A stretch of DNA of 7,576 nt from Chloroflexota bacterium (GCA_029262715.1 JAJCYX010000072.1:1-7576); one strand, 5' to 3'. Numbered from the stretch's first letter, positions 1 to 5,950 are shown. Notes: generated by a model not told the origin, from the letters alone. Translations and numbers: made by a program.

Positions 1-284
1 ATGTCCCAGAGAGCGATGTCGATTGCTGACAGCGCTCCCTGCACGACTGAGCCCATGAAGTGGGAGGAACGGTACAGCCATTGGTAGTGGTGCTCGATTT
101 TGCTCGGGTCTTGCCCTTCCAGGTAAACCGCCATCGTCTCAACCATCGTTTTCGTTGGACGCTGCCAGCCGTGGACTCCGCCTTCGCCAATGCCGATTGT
201 GCCGTCTTCGCAGTGGATCTTTATCAGGAGCCAGCGGTCCCAGAGGATGGTCTCGACTTTTTCGATTCGCGTTGGTGCTGGCAT
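1..284 (-). CDS. Mandelate racemase/muconate lactonizing enzyme family protein (enolase superfamily), N-terminal part, cut by the left window edge
   Basis: Reading the minus strand from an ATG at 284 gives 94 residues before the edge. They match the N-terminal capping domain of the MR/MLE enolase superfamily. There is a beta-hairpin start (KVETILWDRWLLIKI, residues 9-23), a glycine-rich turn (DGTIGIGEG, 27-35), an H-Y-Q-W-L-Y-R stretch at 66-72, and the signature helix GALSAIDIALWD at 83-94. The family abstracts a proton alpha to a carboxylate using Mg2+. Many members are acid-sugar dehydratases in the cytoplasm, and the W-x-x-x-Y-R-like stretch fits the mandelate racemase/galactonate dehydratase branch better than true muconate cycloisomerases. 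The metal ligands and catalytic Lys/His lie beyond the edge, so the substrate cannot be named. A GGAG ribosome site (minus strand, 291-294) sits 6 nt before the ATG and supports this start. The gene runs divergently from the MBL-fold gene. Confidence 0.9.
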   Translation of the reverse strand, partial: MPAPTRIEKVETILWDRWLLIKIHCEDGTIGIGEGGVHGWQRPTKTMVETMAVYLEGQDPSKIEHHYQWLYRSSHFMGSVVQGALSAIDIALWD

Positions 285-362
285 TGCGTACTCCGTTGAC
301 GAACTGGTGATCTGTTAGCGCTGGACGAGCGCACCGCGGAAAGTTACGCCCGTCACGACCAA

Positions 363-391
363 TTGTCACGCATTGTCAAAATGACATAGAT
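363..391. promoter_or_regulatory. Repeated TTGTCA boxes with possible promoter in the divergent intergenic region
   Basis: TTGTCA occurs at 363-368 and again at 373-378, exactly 10 bp apart, so on one face of the helix. The second copy also forms an inverted repeat, TGTCA-AAA-TGACA (374-386). The first TTGTCA could be a -35 box (5 of 6 to consensus) for a weak -10 (CATAGA, 385-390) firing rightward to the hydrolase gene at 540. Equally, the boxes could bind a dimeric regulator serving both divergent genes. This is pattern reading only, and the regulator is unknown. Confidence 0.3.
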
Positions 392-406
392 CACAGTTGA
401 GCTAAA

Positions 407-429
407 CGGTGCGATAGCGCTATCTACCG
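407..429. promoter_or_regulatory. Palindromic operator-like element between the divergent genes
   Basis: GATAGCGCTATC at 413-424 is a perfect 12-bp palindrome. It is flanked by CGGT (407-410) and ACCG (426-429), which are also complementary with a slight offset, giving a 23-bp imperfect dyad. It lies about 110 bp before the hydrolase start and about 125 bp from the minus-strand start, a natural place for a shared transcription-factor site. No T-run follows, so it is not an intrinsic terminator. The rest of 285-533 shows no gene. Confidence 0.35.
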
Positions 430-527
430 GTTGGCATTCATCGGAGCGGAGCCAATAGACGCCAAAAACCTCCTGCGCCTGTTTCAGGCTCGCTTCCTCT
501 GCTACTCTCGCACCTTCGTCATCATTC

Positions 528-533
528 AGGAGG
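528..533 (+). promoter_or_regulatory. Strong Shine-Dalgarno AGGAGG that decides the start of the MBL-fold gene
   Basis: AGGAGG directly abuts an ATG at 534, leaving no spacer, which is too close for normal initiation. The in-frame TTG at 540 is 6 nt downstream, a standard distance. The site therefore favours TTG 540 over ATG 534. The two choices differ by only two residues. Confidence 0.6.
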
Positions 534-539
534 ATGCAA

Positions 540-1433
540 TTGGGTTCGCAGAGAGCTTCGAAGCCGCCCGAAGTCACCATTATTGGCTGCGGTACCCCGA
601 CGCCGCTTCCAGACAGGTTTGGTTCGTCGTTCGTGATCGATGTGGCCGGTGAAAAATTACTGTTCGATTGCGGACCAGCCACAACATGGAAGCTGGTCAA
701 GGCCGGTATCTCACCAACCGAGATCGACAACGTATTCTTCACGCATCATCACTTCGACCACGATGCCGATTTTCCGACATTCATCCTGACTCGTTGGGAC
801 CAGAACATTCCAATTGATCGGGAACTACAGGTCTACGGTCCCCTTCTTACCGAGAAGTTCACCAATGGGATCATCGATGAAGATAACGGCCTTTTTGCGC
901 ACGATTGGCTTGCTCGTGTTCATCACCCCGCTTCACAGATAACGTTTGCTGACCGCGGCGGGAAGTTGCCAAGACATAAGCCGATGGTCACGCCTAAAGA
1001 TATGGAGCCCGGCTTGATCAAGGCGGGTGCAAGCTGGCAGGTCACCGCTGCCCCGGCTGAACATGTGCAGCCCTACCTCGACTCGCTTGCCTACAAGCTC
1101 GATTCCGATGAGGGCAGTGTTGTGCTCACCGGTGACACGAGACCATGCGATTCGGTCACGGAGCTTGCCACGGGTGCCGATGTGCTAATGATGATGTGCT
1201 GGGAGTCGCACGATCGGATGGACGGGAATGAGCATGCGGCTGCAAGCTGCTCAATTCGCGGTGCTGCTGAGACCGCGGCTGAAGCGGGAGTAAAGCAGTT
1301 GGTGATGGTGCATGTTGGACCGCGGCTGAACACGACGGAGATGAAGGGCCCGCGGGAGATTGAGGCGCAGAAAGCGTGGAATGGCCAGATTGTTTGGGGC
1401 GAAGAGATGATGACGGTGCCGTGGCCGAAATGA
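540..1433 (+). CDS. Metallo-beta-lactamase-fold hydrolase, RNase Z/AtsA-like branch
   Basis: A cytoplasmic enzyme of the MBL fold with a complete metal-site set (numbered from ATG 534). It opens with the strand and loop IIGCGTPTPLP (16-26) and FDCGP (44-48). Motif II is H71-x-H73-x-D75-H76 (HHHFDH). Motif III is His177 in a PAEHVQPYLDSLAYK stretch, typical of RNase Z-like hydrolases. Motif IV is Asp201 in GDTRPCDSV, and the last ligand is His260 in VMVHVGPRL. At about 298 residues it is near full length for ElaC/AtsA-like proteins. The fold hydrolyses phosphodiesters, sulfate esters or lactones. A true tRNA 3'-processing enzyme is possible but less likely, because I see no clear RNase Z flexible arm. 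No signal peptide is visible. I prefer TTG 540 as start because of the Shine-Dalgarno spacing; ATG 534 is the alternative. The S15-type hydrolase follows 43 bp after the stop, so the two are probably co-transcribed. Confidence 0.88.
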   Translation: MGSQRASKPPEVTIIGCGTPTPLPDRFGSSFVIDVAGEKLLFDCGPATTWKLVKAGISPTEIDNVFFTHHHFDHDADFPTFILTRWDQNIPIDRELQVYGPLLTEKFTNGIIDEDNGLFAHDWLARVHHPASQITFADRGGKLPRHKPMVTPKDMEPGLIKAGASWQVTAAPAEHVQPYLDSLAYKLDSDEGSVVLTGDTRPCDSVTELATGADVLMMMCWESHDRMDGNEHAAASCSIRGAAETAAEAGVKQLVMVHVGPRLNTTEMKGPREIEAQKAWNGQIVWGEEMMTVPWPK

Positions 1434-1476
1434 ACCCGAGTTCGTTCGCTGCAATCACAGTTTTTGGAGATCACGG

Positions 1477-3201
1477 ATGGTCGTAACGTATGGCGACAAC
1501 AAACCGGTGGTGGTGGAGTCTGATCTTGAGTGCCCCGCTCGAGACGGTGTTGCTCTCCGCGCTGACGTGTATCACCCCGCGGACGGTGGGAAGTACCCGG
1601 TATTGCTGTGCCGGACTCCCTACAACAAACTCACGCCTCGGTATGTGAGCGACGCACGTGCGATGGCCACGAGAGGCTATACCGTAGTTGTGCAGGACCA
1701 TCGTGGGCGCTACGCCTCAGACGGTGAATTCACGTGGATGTTCCGTGACCACACCGAGACCCACGATGCCGAGGACGGCTACGACTCTGTCGAGTGGGCG
1801 GCGAAGCTACCGTGGTCAGACGGACGTGTTGGCACATGGGGGCACTCCAACGCCTCGTGGGCGATCTGGCTGCTGTTCTCCTCTCAGCCACCGTCGTTAG
1901 CGGCGGGACTGGCAAGCGGCATATGCAAGGACCTGCTCGATCTGAACCTTGGCATTTTCGAGACAGGACGCAGGCTCGAGTGGACCTACATGATGGCTGC
2001 CGATGCCAGGAAGAAAGCGGGAGATATTGACGGTCCGCTCACTCCGACCGAGGCCAACCGTCGTTGGGCAGAGGTTGAGCGAGGCAAGTACATCTGGTGG
2101 ATGCCAATCGGCGAAATACCGGGCGACGTGTTCTCCACGCTCAACGAGCAGTTGCAGAAATATCATCGAGTCCAGAATAAAGAGTTCATGCGTTTTGGTG
2201 AGATTCACTCAAAGGTGAATGTGCCGACGTTGCAGATCACAGGTTGGTGGGACAGGCTGATCGGGACTGTCGACAATTTTGAGGGCATCACGAAGAACGG
2301 CCCGCAAGAATTGCGAGACCAACACCGATTGATCATCGGCCCCTGGGGCCATGACCCAACAGATTTTTCTCGGAAGATTGGCCCGGTCGACTATGGCCCA
2401 GACGCCGAACGTCCTTACAACACGATGATCACTCGCTGGTATGACTACCAGTTCAAGGGGTACGACAGCGGCATTGCAGAAGAAGACCCGGTTCAACTGT
2501 TTGTGTTGGGTGAAAATCAGTGGCGGGGTGAGAAGGAATGGCCGCTGGCTCGAACTCAGTACACAGAGTTTTACTTACACTCCGGCGGAAGCGCGAACAC
2601 GGTTCTTGGAGACGGAAACTTGAGCTTGCCTTCGCCCGAAGACTCCGAGGCAGCTACAGACGAGTACCTGTATGACCCGCGTGATCCCGTGATGAGCCTG
2701 ATGCGTGCCGATTCACAGGCGGCCCCGGTTGATCAATCTCCTCACGACCATAGAAAAGATGTGCTGTTCTATGAGACTCCTGCGCTGGAGGAAGAGATCG
2801 AACTTACCGGGCCTGTGATCCTCAAGTTATGGGCAAAAACTGATGGACCAGACACGGATTGGGCAGCCCGTCTTGCGATCGTTTTCGAAGATGGTCTCGC
2901 AATGAACCTGACGTACGGGATTATGCGTGCGCAGTATCGAGAAGGCTACGAAAACCCGGAGCTTCTCGAACCTGGCCAGACCTATCAGTACGACATCAAG
3001 CTAAACCCCATTGGCGTGTTGCTAAAGCCCGGTCAGAAACTTCGCCTCTACGTAACGAGCTCGGACTTTCCGAATTTCGACCGAAACCACAATACCGGAA
3101 AGCCGTACTGGGAAGACTCTGAGTTCCGAACCGCTAACCAGACGGTGTTCCACAGTCCAGATCAGCCCTCGCATCTTGTGCTGCCGGTAATTCCTCGATG
3201 A
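1477..3201 (+). CDS. CocE/NonD family (X-Pro dipeptidyl-peptidase S15-type) serine hydrolase
   Basis: A 574-residue protein, the usual length for CocE-like acyl esterases and peptidases. An alpha/beta-hydrolase domain (about 10-300) has the entry RTPYNK with Tyr49, the likely oxyanion-hole tyrosine, and the VQDHRGRYASDGEF loop. The nucleophile elbow is GHSNAS with Ser124. A helical cap insert covers about 150-235. Asp259 is in TGWWDR and His292 in GPWGHD, giving a plausible Ser124/Asp259/His292 triad. A PepX_C jelly-roll domain fills about 430-574 (TGPVILKLWAKTDGPDTDW, then LKPGQKLRLYVTSSDFPNFDRN). The family cleaves esters or amides, including cocaine, glutaryl-7-ACA and X-Pro dipeptides; the substrate here is unknown. 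The elbow is unusual: family members mostly have GxSYxG, and here Tyr and the last Gly are Asn and Ser. No signal peptide is seen, so it is probably cytoplasmic. GGAGA (1466-1470) lies 6 nt before the ATG. Confidence 0.92.
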   Translation: MVVTYGDNKPVVVESDLECPARDGVALRADVYHPADGGKYPVLLCRTPYNKLTPRYVSDARAMATRGYTVVVQDHRGRYASDGEFTWMFRDHTETHDAEDGYDSVEWAAKLPWSDGRVGTWGHSNASWAIWLLFSSQPPSLAAGLASGICKDLLDLNLGIFETGRRLEWTYMMAADARKKAGDIDGPLTPTEANRRWAEVERGKYIWWMPIGEIPGDVFSTLNEQLQKYHRVQNKEFMRFGEIHSKVNVPTLQITGWWDRLIGTVDNFEGITKNGPQELRDQHRLIIGPWGHDPTDFSRKIGPVDYGPDAERPYNTMITRWYDYQFKGYDSGIAEEDPVQLFVLGENQWRGEKEWPLARTQYTEFYLHSGGSANTVLGDGNLSLPSPEDSEAATDEYLYDPRDPVMSLMRADSQAAPVDQSPHDHRKDVLFYETPALEEEIELTGPVILKLWAKTDGPDTDWAARLAIVFEDGLAMNLTYGIMRAQYREGYENPELLEPGQTYQYDIKLNPIGVLLKPGQKLRLYVTSSDFPNFDRNHNTGKPYWEDSEFRTANQTVFHSPDQPSHLVLPVIPR

Positions 3202-3205
3202 CGGC

Positions 3206-3233
3206 TTGTGCAGCATCCGTTGCAAGATAGAAT
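3206..3233 (+). promoter_or_regulatory. Possible promoter giving a leaderless mRNA for the small membrane protein
   Basis: TTGTGC (3206-3211), a 16-bp spacer and TAGAAT (3228-3233, 5 of 6 to TATAAT) precede the ATG at 3243 by only 9 bp. There is no Shine-Dalgarno sequence before that ATG. Transcription would start at or next to the start codon. Read-through from the upstream hydrolase gene is the alternative. Confidence 0.3.
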
Positions 3234-3242
3234 TGCCGCGCA

Positions 3243-3821
3243 ATGAACGAACTAAATCCGAAAAAACAGCAAATCAAGTTCAGTGAAAGCGTATGGCTTT
3301 CACTCTGGGGCATCGGAATCCTGGGTCTTGCACTCGGGGTTACGGCCGGAGTGTTGACGGGTGTTGCTATCCGAAACCTTGTTGGCGATGAGCCGATCAT
3401 CAGCGGATCAGGTGCTGCAACTTTTTACGTTGCATTTGCGGCGGCAGTCGTGCTGGATATTTTCCTGCTCTTTAATTTCACGAACCTGGCTCTACGAGTT
3501 AGTGACGACGGGTTCGGATTCCGCTACGGGATGTTCTCAAAATCATTGTCCTGGAACCAGATCAACGGGGTTGAAGCAACCAACTACCGGTGGGTCACCT
3601 ATGGCGGATGGGGCATCCGTTTCTCGACGAAAGGCCGAAGAGCGTGGAGCCAGCTTGGGGTGAAGCGAGGGGTGATTGTGGATGTGACGGAAGGCAAAGG
3701 ACAGCGGCGCTACTTCGTTTCTTCACGCCGGCCTGATGAATTGGCCGAAGCGCTTGCGCACGGAATCGAGCAGAACCGTCCTGCCGTGGTGCCCGCAGCT
3801 CCTGACCCGGCTAGTCCGTAG
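3243..3821 (+). CDS. Small membrane protein with two N-terminal helices and a PH-like cytoplasmic domain
   Basis: 192 residues with no named family that I can assign firmly. A short charged N-terminus (NPKKQQIK) is followed by two hydrophobic helices at about 17-43 and 58-79, joined by a short loop. The rest is soluble. Residues 82-175 look like a bacterial PH-like (bPH/YdbS-type) beta-barrel: LALRVSDDGFGFRYGMFSKSLSWNQI, then WVTYGGWGIRFSTKGRRAWSQLGVKRGVIVDVTEGKGQRRYFVSS, ending in a helix (RPDELAEALAHGI). The tail is Pro/Ala rich. Such proteins sit in the inner membrane, and their role is mostly unknown. The gene lies 41 bp after the S15-type hydrolase on the same strand, but it has no ribosome-binding site and may have its own promoter. 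The coding call is strong from length, composition and domain-like layout; the functional label is only structural. Confidence 0.78.
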   Translation: MNELNPKKQQIKFSESVWLSLWGIGILGLALGVTAGVLTGVAIRNLVGDEPIISGSGAATFYVAFAAAVVLDIFLLFNFTNLALRVSDDGFGFRYGMFSKSLSWNQINGVEATNYRWVTYGGWGIRFSTKGRRAWSQLGVKRGVIVDVTEGKGQRRYFVSSRRPDELAEALAHGIEQNRPAVVPAAPDPASP

Positions 3822-3870
3822 CGGCCCAGACTCCGGCTCCACGGAATCTTGAAGATCAACCGTTATTCTT

Positions 3871-4007
3871 GTTTCACAGGGGATAGAAACCCTCCAGTTG
3901 AAACCATCAAACCCCTGCGCAACCCGGTCACGGCGTCGTCGGTCCCTGACTCCGGCGACGAGTCCTCCACCATGCGGATGACTCATAAGACTCGAGCCGG
4001 GTGTTGC
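3871..4007 (+). ncRNA. Candidate structured RNA upstream of an intrinsic terminator (small RNA or 5' leader element)
   Basis: Several complementary segments nest into a plausible RNA fold. GTTTC (3871-3875) pairs with GAAAC (3886-3890). CAGGGG (3877-3882) in that loop pairs with CCCCTG (3912-3917), a possible pseudoknot. GCAA+CCCGG (3919-3927) pairs with CCGGG+TTGC (3997-4007, two-base bulge) as a closing stem. Inside it, CGTCGTCGG (3934-3942) pairs with CCGGCGACG (3952-3960, one G-T wobble), and GAGTC (3960-3964) may pair with GACTC (3980-3984). The terminator stem starts only 4 nt after the closing stem. I compared it by eye with common riboswitch and housekeeping RNA signatures and found no match. 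It could be a small RNA, an attenuator for the dehydrogenase, or just the 3' tail of the upstream mRNA. GC-rich sequence yields some pairing by chance. Confidence 0.3.
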
Positions 4008-4011
4008 TATC

Positions 4012-4054
4012 AGCCCGAAGGCAGAGTGCCCACTCGCCTTCGGGCTTTAATTTT
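4012..4054 (+). terminator. Strong Rho-independent terminator
   Basis: An 11-bp perfect stem, AGCCCGAAGGC (4012-4022) with GCCTTCGGGCT (4036-4046), is extended past a one-base bulge by GAGT/ACTC around a GCCC tetraloop. TTTAATTTT follows (4046-4054). It ends the 540-3821 transcript or a small RNA, about 130 bp before the dehydrogenase gene. There is no T-run for the minus strand. Confidence 0.9.
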
Positions 4055-4183
4055 GCGTCTTTTCTGACGGGCGATTCTGGCCAGGGTCATTGTTTCTGTG
4101 AACTATTGCTAGCGCAAATTCAGTTGCGGGCCTAATCTATGCGTTCCTTAGCATCTACATGACCAGCAGGTAGGAACCATCGA

Positions 4184-5260
4184 ATGCTTGAACGATTCAA
4201 AGTGCCAATTGAAGACCGCGTCTATGTGCCGCTAGAGAAAGCGCGCTCTGCCACAGAGGCTGTCTTCAAGCATGCAGGCCTAGATGACGCAGGAGCAAAG
4301 CAGTGTGCGGATGTGCTGATCACAAACGACCTGCGGGGCGTTGAGAGCCACGGTATTTCCAACCAGCTCCGGAACTACATGCGATTGTACGGCGAAGGCA
4401 AGCTGAACCCGCGGCCAGACATCAAAATTGTGCGCGAGACCGATACGACTGCACTCGTTGACTCTGATGGCGCACTGGGCATACATGTTGCACCGGACGC
4501 TATGCGCATGGCCATTGCAAAGGCCCGTAAACATGGCACCGCCACAGTAGCGGTGACGAAGGCAGGTCACCTTGGCGGAGCTGGATATCACGCATCGCTG
4601 GCTGCGAAGGAAAACATGATCGGGCAGGCGATGGCTGGTCCGGGTGGAACGCAGACTCTCCCTACAGTTGGTGCAGAACCCAGGTTTGGGACACATCCAG
4701 TGGCGTGGGCGGCTCCGGCTAGAAACCAACCGCCGTTTCTCTTTGACATTGCTACGACGCAGGTGGCTGGTAACAAGATCCAGCTTGCCAGGCGCGTTGA
4801 AGCCGATCTCGAACCTGCGTGGATAGCCGGAATGGACGGCGAACCGATTCTTGAAAGGGTTCCGGTGCCTGAGACCTATTACCAGCTTCCGTTCGGGGGA
4901 ACGCGCGAGAACTCATCGCACAAGGGCTACGGGATGATGTCGATGATAGACATCATGTGCAACACGATGACCGGTGTCGGTGCCGGATTCCTGACGGGCG
5001 GTGGCGGCCAGGTTTTTGTGGCAACGGATATACAGGCGTTTATCGATCTTGATGAGTATTTTGACTGGATGGACAAATTCCTCGAAGGTCTGAAGAACAC
5101 GAAACCCGCTAAGGGACACGATCGGGTTCTCTATCCAGGACTATCCGAGTGGGAAGAGACTCAAGAGCGAACGAAGAACGGAATTCCGTATCACCGCGAA
5201 GTGGTCGAGTGGTTTGAGTCCTACGCTGCAGAAATCGGAGTAGATGTAGATCTCAGGTAG
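4184..5260 (+). CDS. Ldh2/malate-L-lactate-ureidoglycolate dehydrogenase family oxidoreductase
   Basis: 358 residues, the normal length of the Ldh2 (AllD/ComC/DpkA/L-sulfolactate dehydrogenase) family. These enzymes are cytoplasmic NAD(P)-dependent dehydrogenases with a non-Rossmann fold that oxidise 2-hydroxyacids or reduce 2-oxo- or imino acids. Recognisable blocks in order: LRGVESHGIS with Ser55-His56; the glycine-rich AGHLGGAGYHASLA block with His129, the likely catalytic histidine; FGTHPVAWAAP; FLFDIATTQVAGNKI, the cofactor-binding block; the HKGYGMMSMIDI block; and the tail LYPGLSEWEETQERTKNGIPYHREVVEWF. The residues before His129 are KAG, where relatives usually have N-S-N or similar, so the substrate may differ. 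AGGAA (4172-4176) lies 7 nt before the ATG. It is isolated by terminators on both sides, so it is probably transcribed alone. The exact substrate cannot be read from sequence. Confidence 0.9.
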   Translation: MLERFKVPIEDRVYVPLEKARSATEAVFKHAGLDDAGAKQCADVLITNDLRGVESHGISNQLRNYMRLYGEGKLNPRPDIKIVRETDTTALVDSDGALGIHVAPDAMRMAIAKARKHGTATVAVTKAGHLGGAGYHASLAAKENMIGQAMAGPGGTQTLPTVGAEPRFGTHPVAWAAPARNQPPFLFDIATTQVAGNKIQLARRVEADLEPAWIAGMDGEPILERVPVPETYYQLPFGGTRENSSHKGYGMMSMIDIMCNTMTGVGAGFLTGGGGQVFVATDIQAFIDLDEYFDWMDKFLEGLKNTKPAKGHDRVLYPGLSEWEETQERTKNGIPYHREVVEWFESYAAEIGVDVDLR

Positions 5261-5285
5261 GCGTCGGCCAGAGTGAAGGTCGAAC

Positions 5286-5331
5286 AAAAAAGAGGCGACC
5301 GAACATCTGCTCGCTCGCCTCGATCGTTTTT
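5286..5331. terminator. Bidirectional intrinsic terminator after the Ldh2-type gene
   Basis: GAGGCGA (5292-5298) pairs with TCGCCTC (5315-5321), a 7-bp stem with a 16-nt loop. On the plus strand GATCG and then five T's follow (5327-5331), a moderate terminator for the dehydrogenase. On the minus strand six T's (the A-run at 5286-5291) follow the stem directly, which is the better terminator of the two. Confidence 0.75.
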
Positions 5332-5632
5332 CCGGGCTGGACTAGTCAGGACTCTATGTTCGATCTTCTAATCGTGTGTCCCCGCTGCTATTAATTCCAG
5401 CGAAGGGACCTGTTTCCAGTCGCTTTCGCGTCTGTCCAGTCAGTCCAGCGGTCTGGTGTGCCTTTTGCGGTCACACTCACGACCTTTGCCGCTTACAGGA
5501 ACCTGATCGTTGGCGGGTTCGCCATGGCTCTCACCCGCTTCGCCGTCCCTCTGGAATTAGGTTAAGACAAAATGAGTCTGGCCTGTCTGGATTGGCATGA
5601 AACCGGCGTGAGGATTTTGACTGCCTGCACTC
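5332..5632. other. Gene-free stretch with no assignable coding region
   Basis: No frame gives a convincing protein. A 74-codon plus frame (5376-5600) has unlikely composition (many Arg, Cys, His). A 57-codon plus frame with stops at both ends (about 5393-5563) is hydrophobic but has no ribosome site. Minus frames are broken. A short stem, GCGGGT (5513-5518) with ACCCGC (5533-5538), has no T-run. It may be a remnant of a lost gene or carry a minus-strand RNA ending at the terminator to its left; neither is shown. Confidence 0.5.
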
Positions 5633-5701
5633 TTGGTAGTTGTACGTACAATCATATTACGACGATGGAATCCAATCATCAGTAAGTGAATCAAATTCAC
5701 T
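5633..5701 (+). promoter_or_regulatory. Promoter and operator-like region of the CDGSH gene
   Basis: TTGGTA (5633-5638), a 16-bp spacer and TATTAC (5655-5660) form a weak promoter. The spacer holds TTGTACGTACAA (5640-5651), a perfect 12-bp palindrome. Downstream of the expected transcription start lies AGTGAAT-CAA-ATTCACT (5685-5701), a 7-bp inverted repeat around 3 bases. Sites inside the spacer and just after the start are classic repressor positions. The two palindromes differ, so two regulators may act here. The untranslated leader would be about 85 nt. Confidence 0.4.
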
Positions 5702-5752
5702 AAAGGGCGCTGGTTTTTCACCGTGCTCAACAACGAGCCAATGAGGTAGAAA

Positions 5753-5950
5753 ATGGCAGACTCGACGGTAGTTCCTACAGACAACGGGCCATACATGGTC
5801 AGTGGTTCGTTCACGCTAAACGACATTGAGGGCAATGAGATCACCGTTGAAGGCGACGCTTATCTTTGCAGGTGCGGGGCATCAGCAAATAAGCCGTTTT
5901 GCGACGGCTCCCACCGTAAAGTCGGTTTCGAGAATTCCATCCGCGGCTGA
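5753..5950 (+). CDS. Small CDGSH iron-sulfur domain protein
   Basis: 65 residues, the usual size of a single-domain bacterial CDGSH protein (mitoNEET/MiNT relatives). The C-terminal half carries the full signature CRCGASANKPFCDGSH, giving the 3-Cys-1-His ligand set Cys39, Cys41, Cys50 and His54 for one [2Fe-2S] cluster. The N-terminal half (GPYMVSGSFTLNDIEGNEI) is the expected beta-strand lead-in. Such proteins are soluble redox or Fe-S transfer proteins whose partners are mostly unknown. GAGG (5743-5746) lies 6 nt before the ATG. The VOC gene begins 68 bp after the stop on the same strand, so a two-gene operon is likely, and an electron-transfer link to the VOC enzyme is possible but unproven. 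Two palindromes upstream suggest regulated expression. Confidence 0.93.
   Translation: MADSTVVPTDNGPYMVSGSFTLNDIEGNEITVEGDAYLCRCGASANKPFCDGSHRKVGFENSIRG

Larger units (their letters stand above)
3822..4183. other. Intergenic gap (362 bp) before the Ldh2-type gene: structured RNA candidate, terminator and leader
   Basis: No credible gene. A 72-codon open frame starting with TTG at 3849 runs through the terminator stem and has no ribosome site, so I reject it. The left half is rich in complementary segments and the middle holds an intrinsic terminator (see separate entries). From 4055 to 4183 is the leader of the dehydrogenase gene. It contains a CGCAA-N6-TTGCG inverted repeat (4113-4128) that could be an operator, and a ribosome site, AGGAA at 4172-4176. 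I could not place a convincing promoter there. Confidence 0.6.

Noticed and set aside
353..742. 129-codon minus-strand frame
   Set aside because: It lies antisense to the MBL-fold gene start and the regulatory region, has no family-like motif, and the plus-strand gene has full metal motifs.
1458..1470. The 13-mer CAGTTTTTGGAGA, repeated at 6002-6014, both just before a start codon
   Set aside because: One shared 13-mer in 7.6 kb is close to chance expectation, and both copies include a ribosome-binding site, which is naturally similar.
3879..3970. tmRNA- or tRNA-like look (GGGGATAG at the left, CTCCACCA at the right)
   Set aside because: Far too short for tmRNA, no T-loop sequence of the TTCGA type, and the ends do not pair as an acceptor stem.
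3849..4067. 72-codon plus frame starting at TTG
   Set aside because: No ribosome site, no protein-like pattern, and it reads straight through the intrinsic terminator stem.
4159..4173. Four-codon upstream reading frame (Met-Thr-Ser-Arg) before the Ldh2-type gene
   Set aside because: No ribosome site and no regulatory codon run; short ATG-to-stop frames are common by chance.
5336..5449. 8-bp inverted repeat GCTGGACT/AGTCCAGC about 100 bp apart
   Set aside because: Short arms with long spacing; expected by chance and not tied to any feature.
5393..5563. 57-codon hydrophobic plus frame
   Set aside because: Looks membrane-like but has stops at both ends, no start with a ribosome site, and is too short to assign. 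Chance or a gene remnant is more likely.
5557..5844. 95-codon minus frame
   Set aside because: Antisense to the CDGSH gene and its promoter region; the CDGSH motif on the plus strand is complete.
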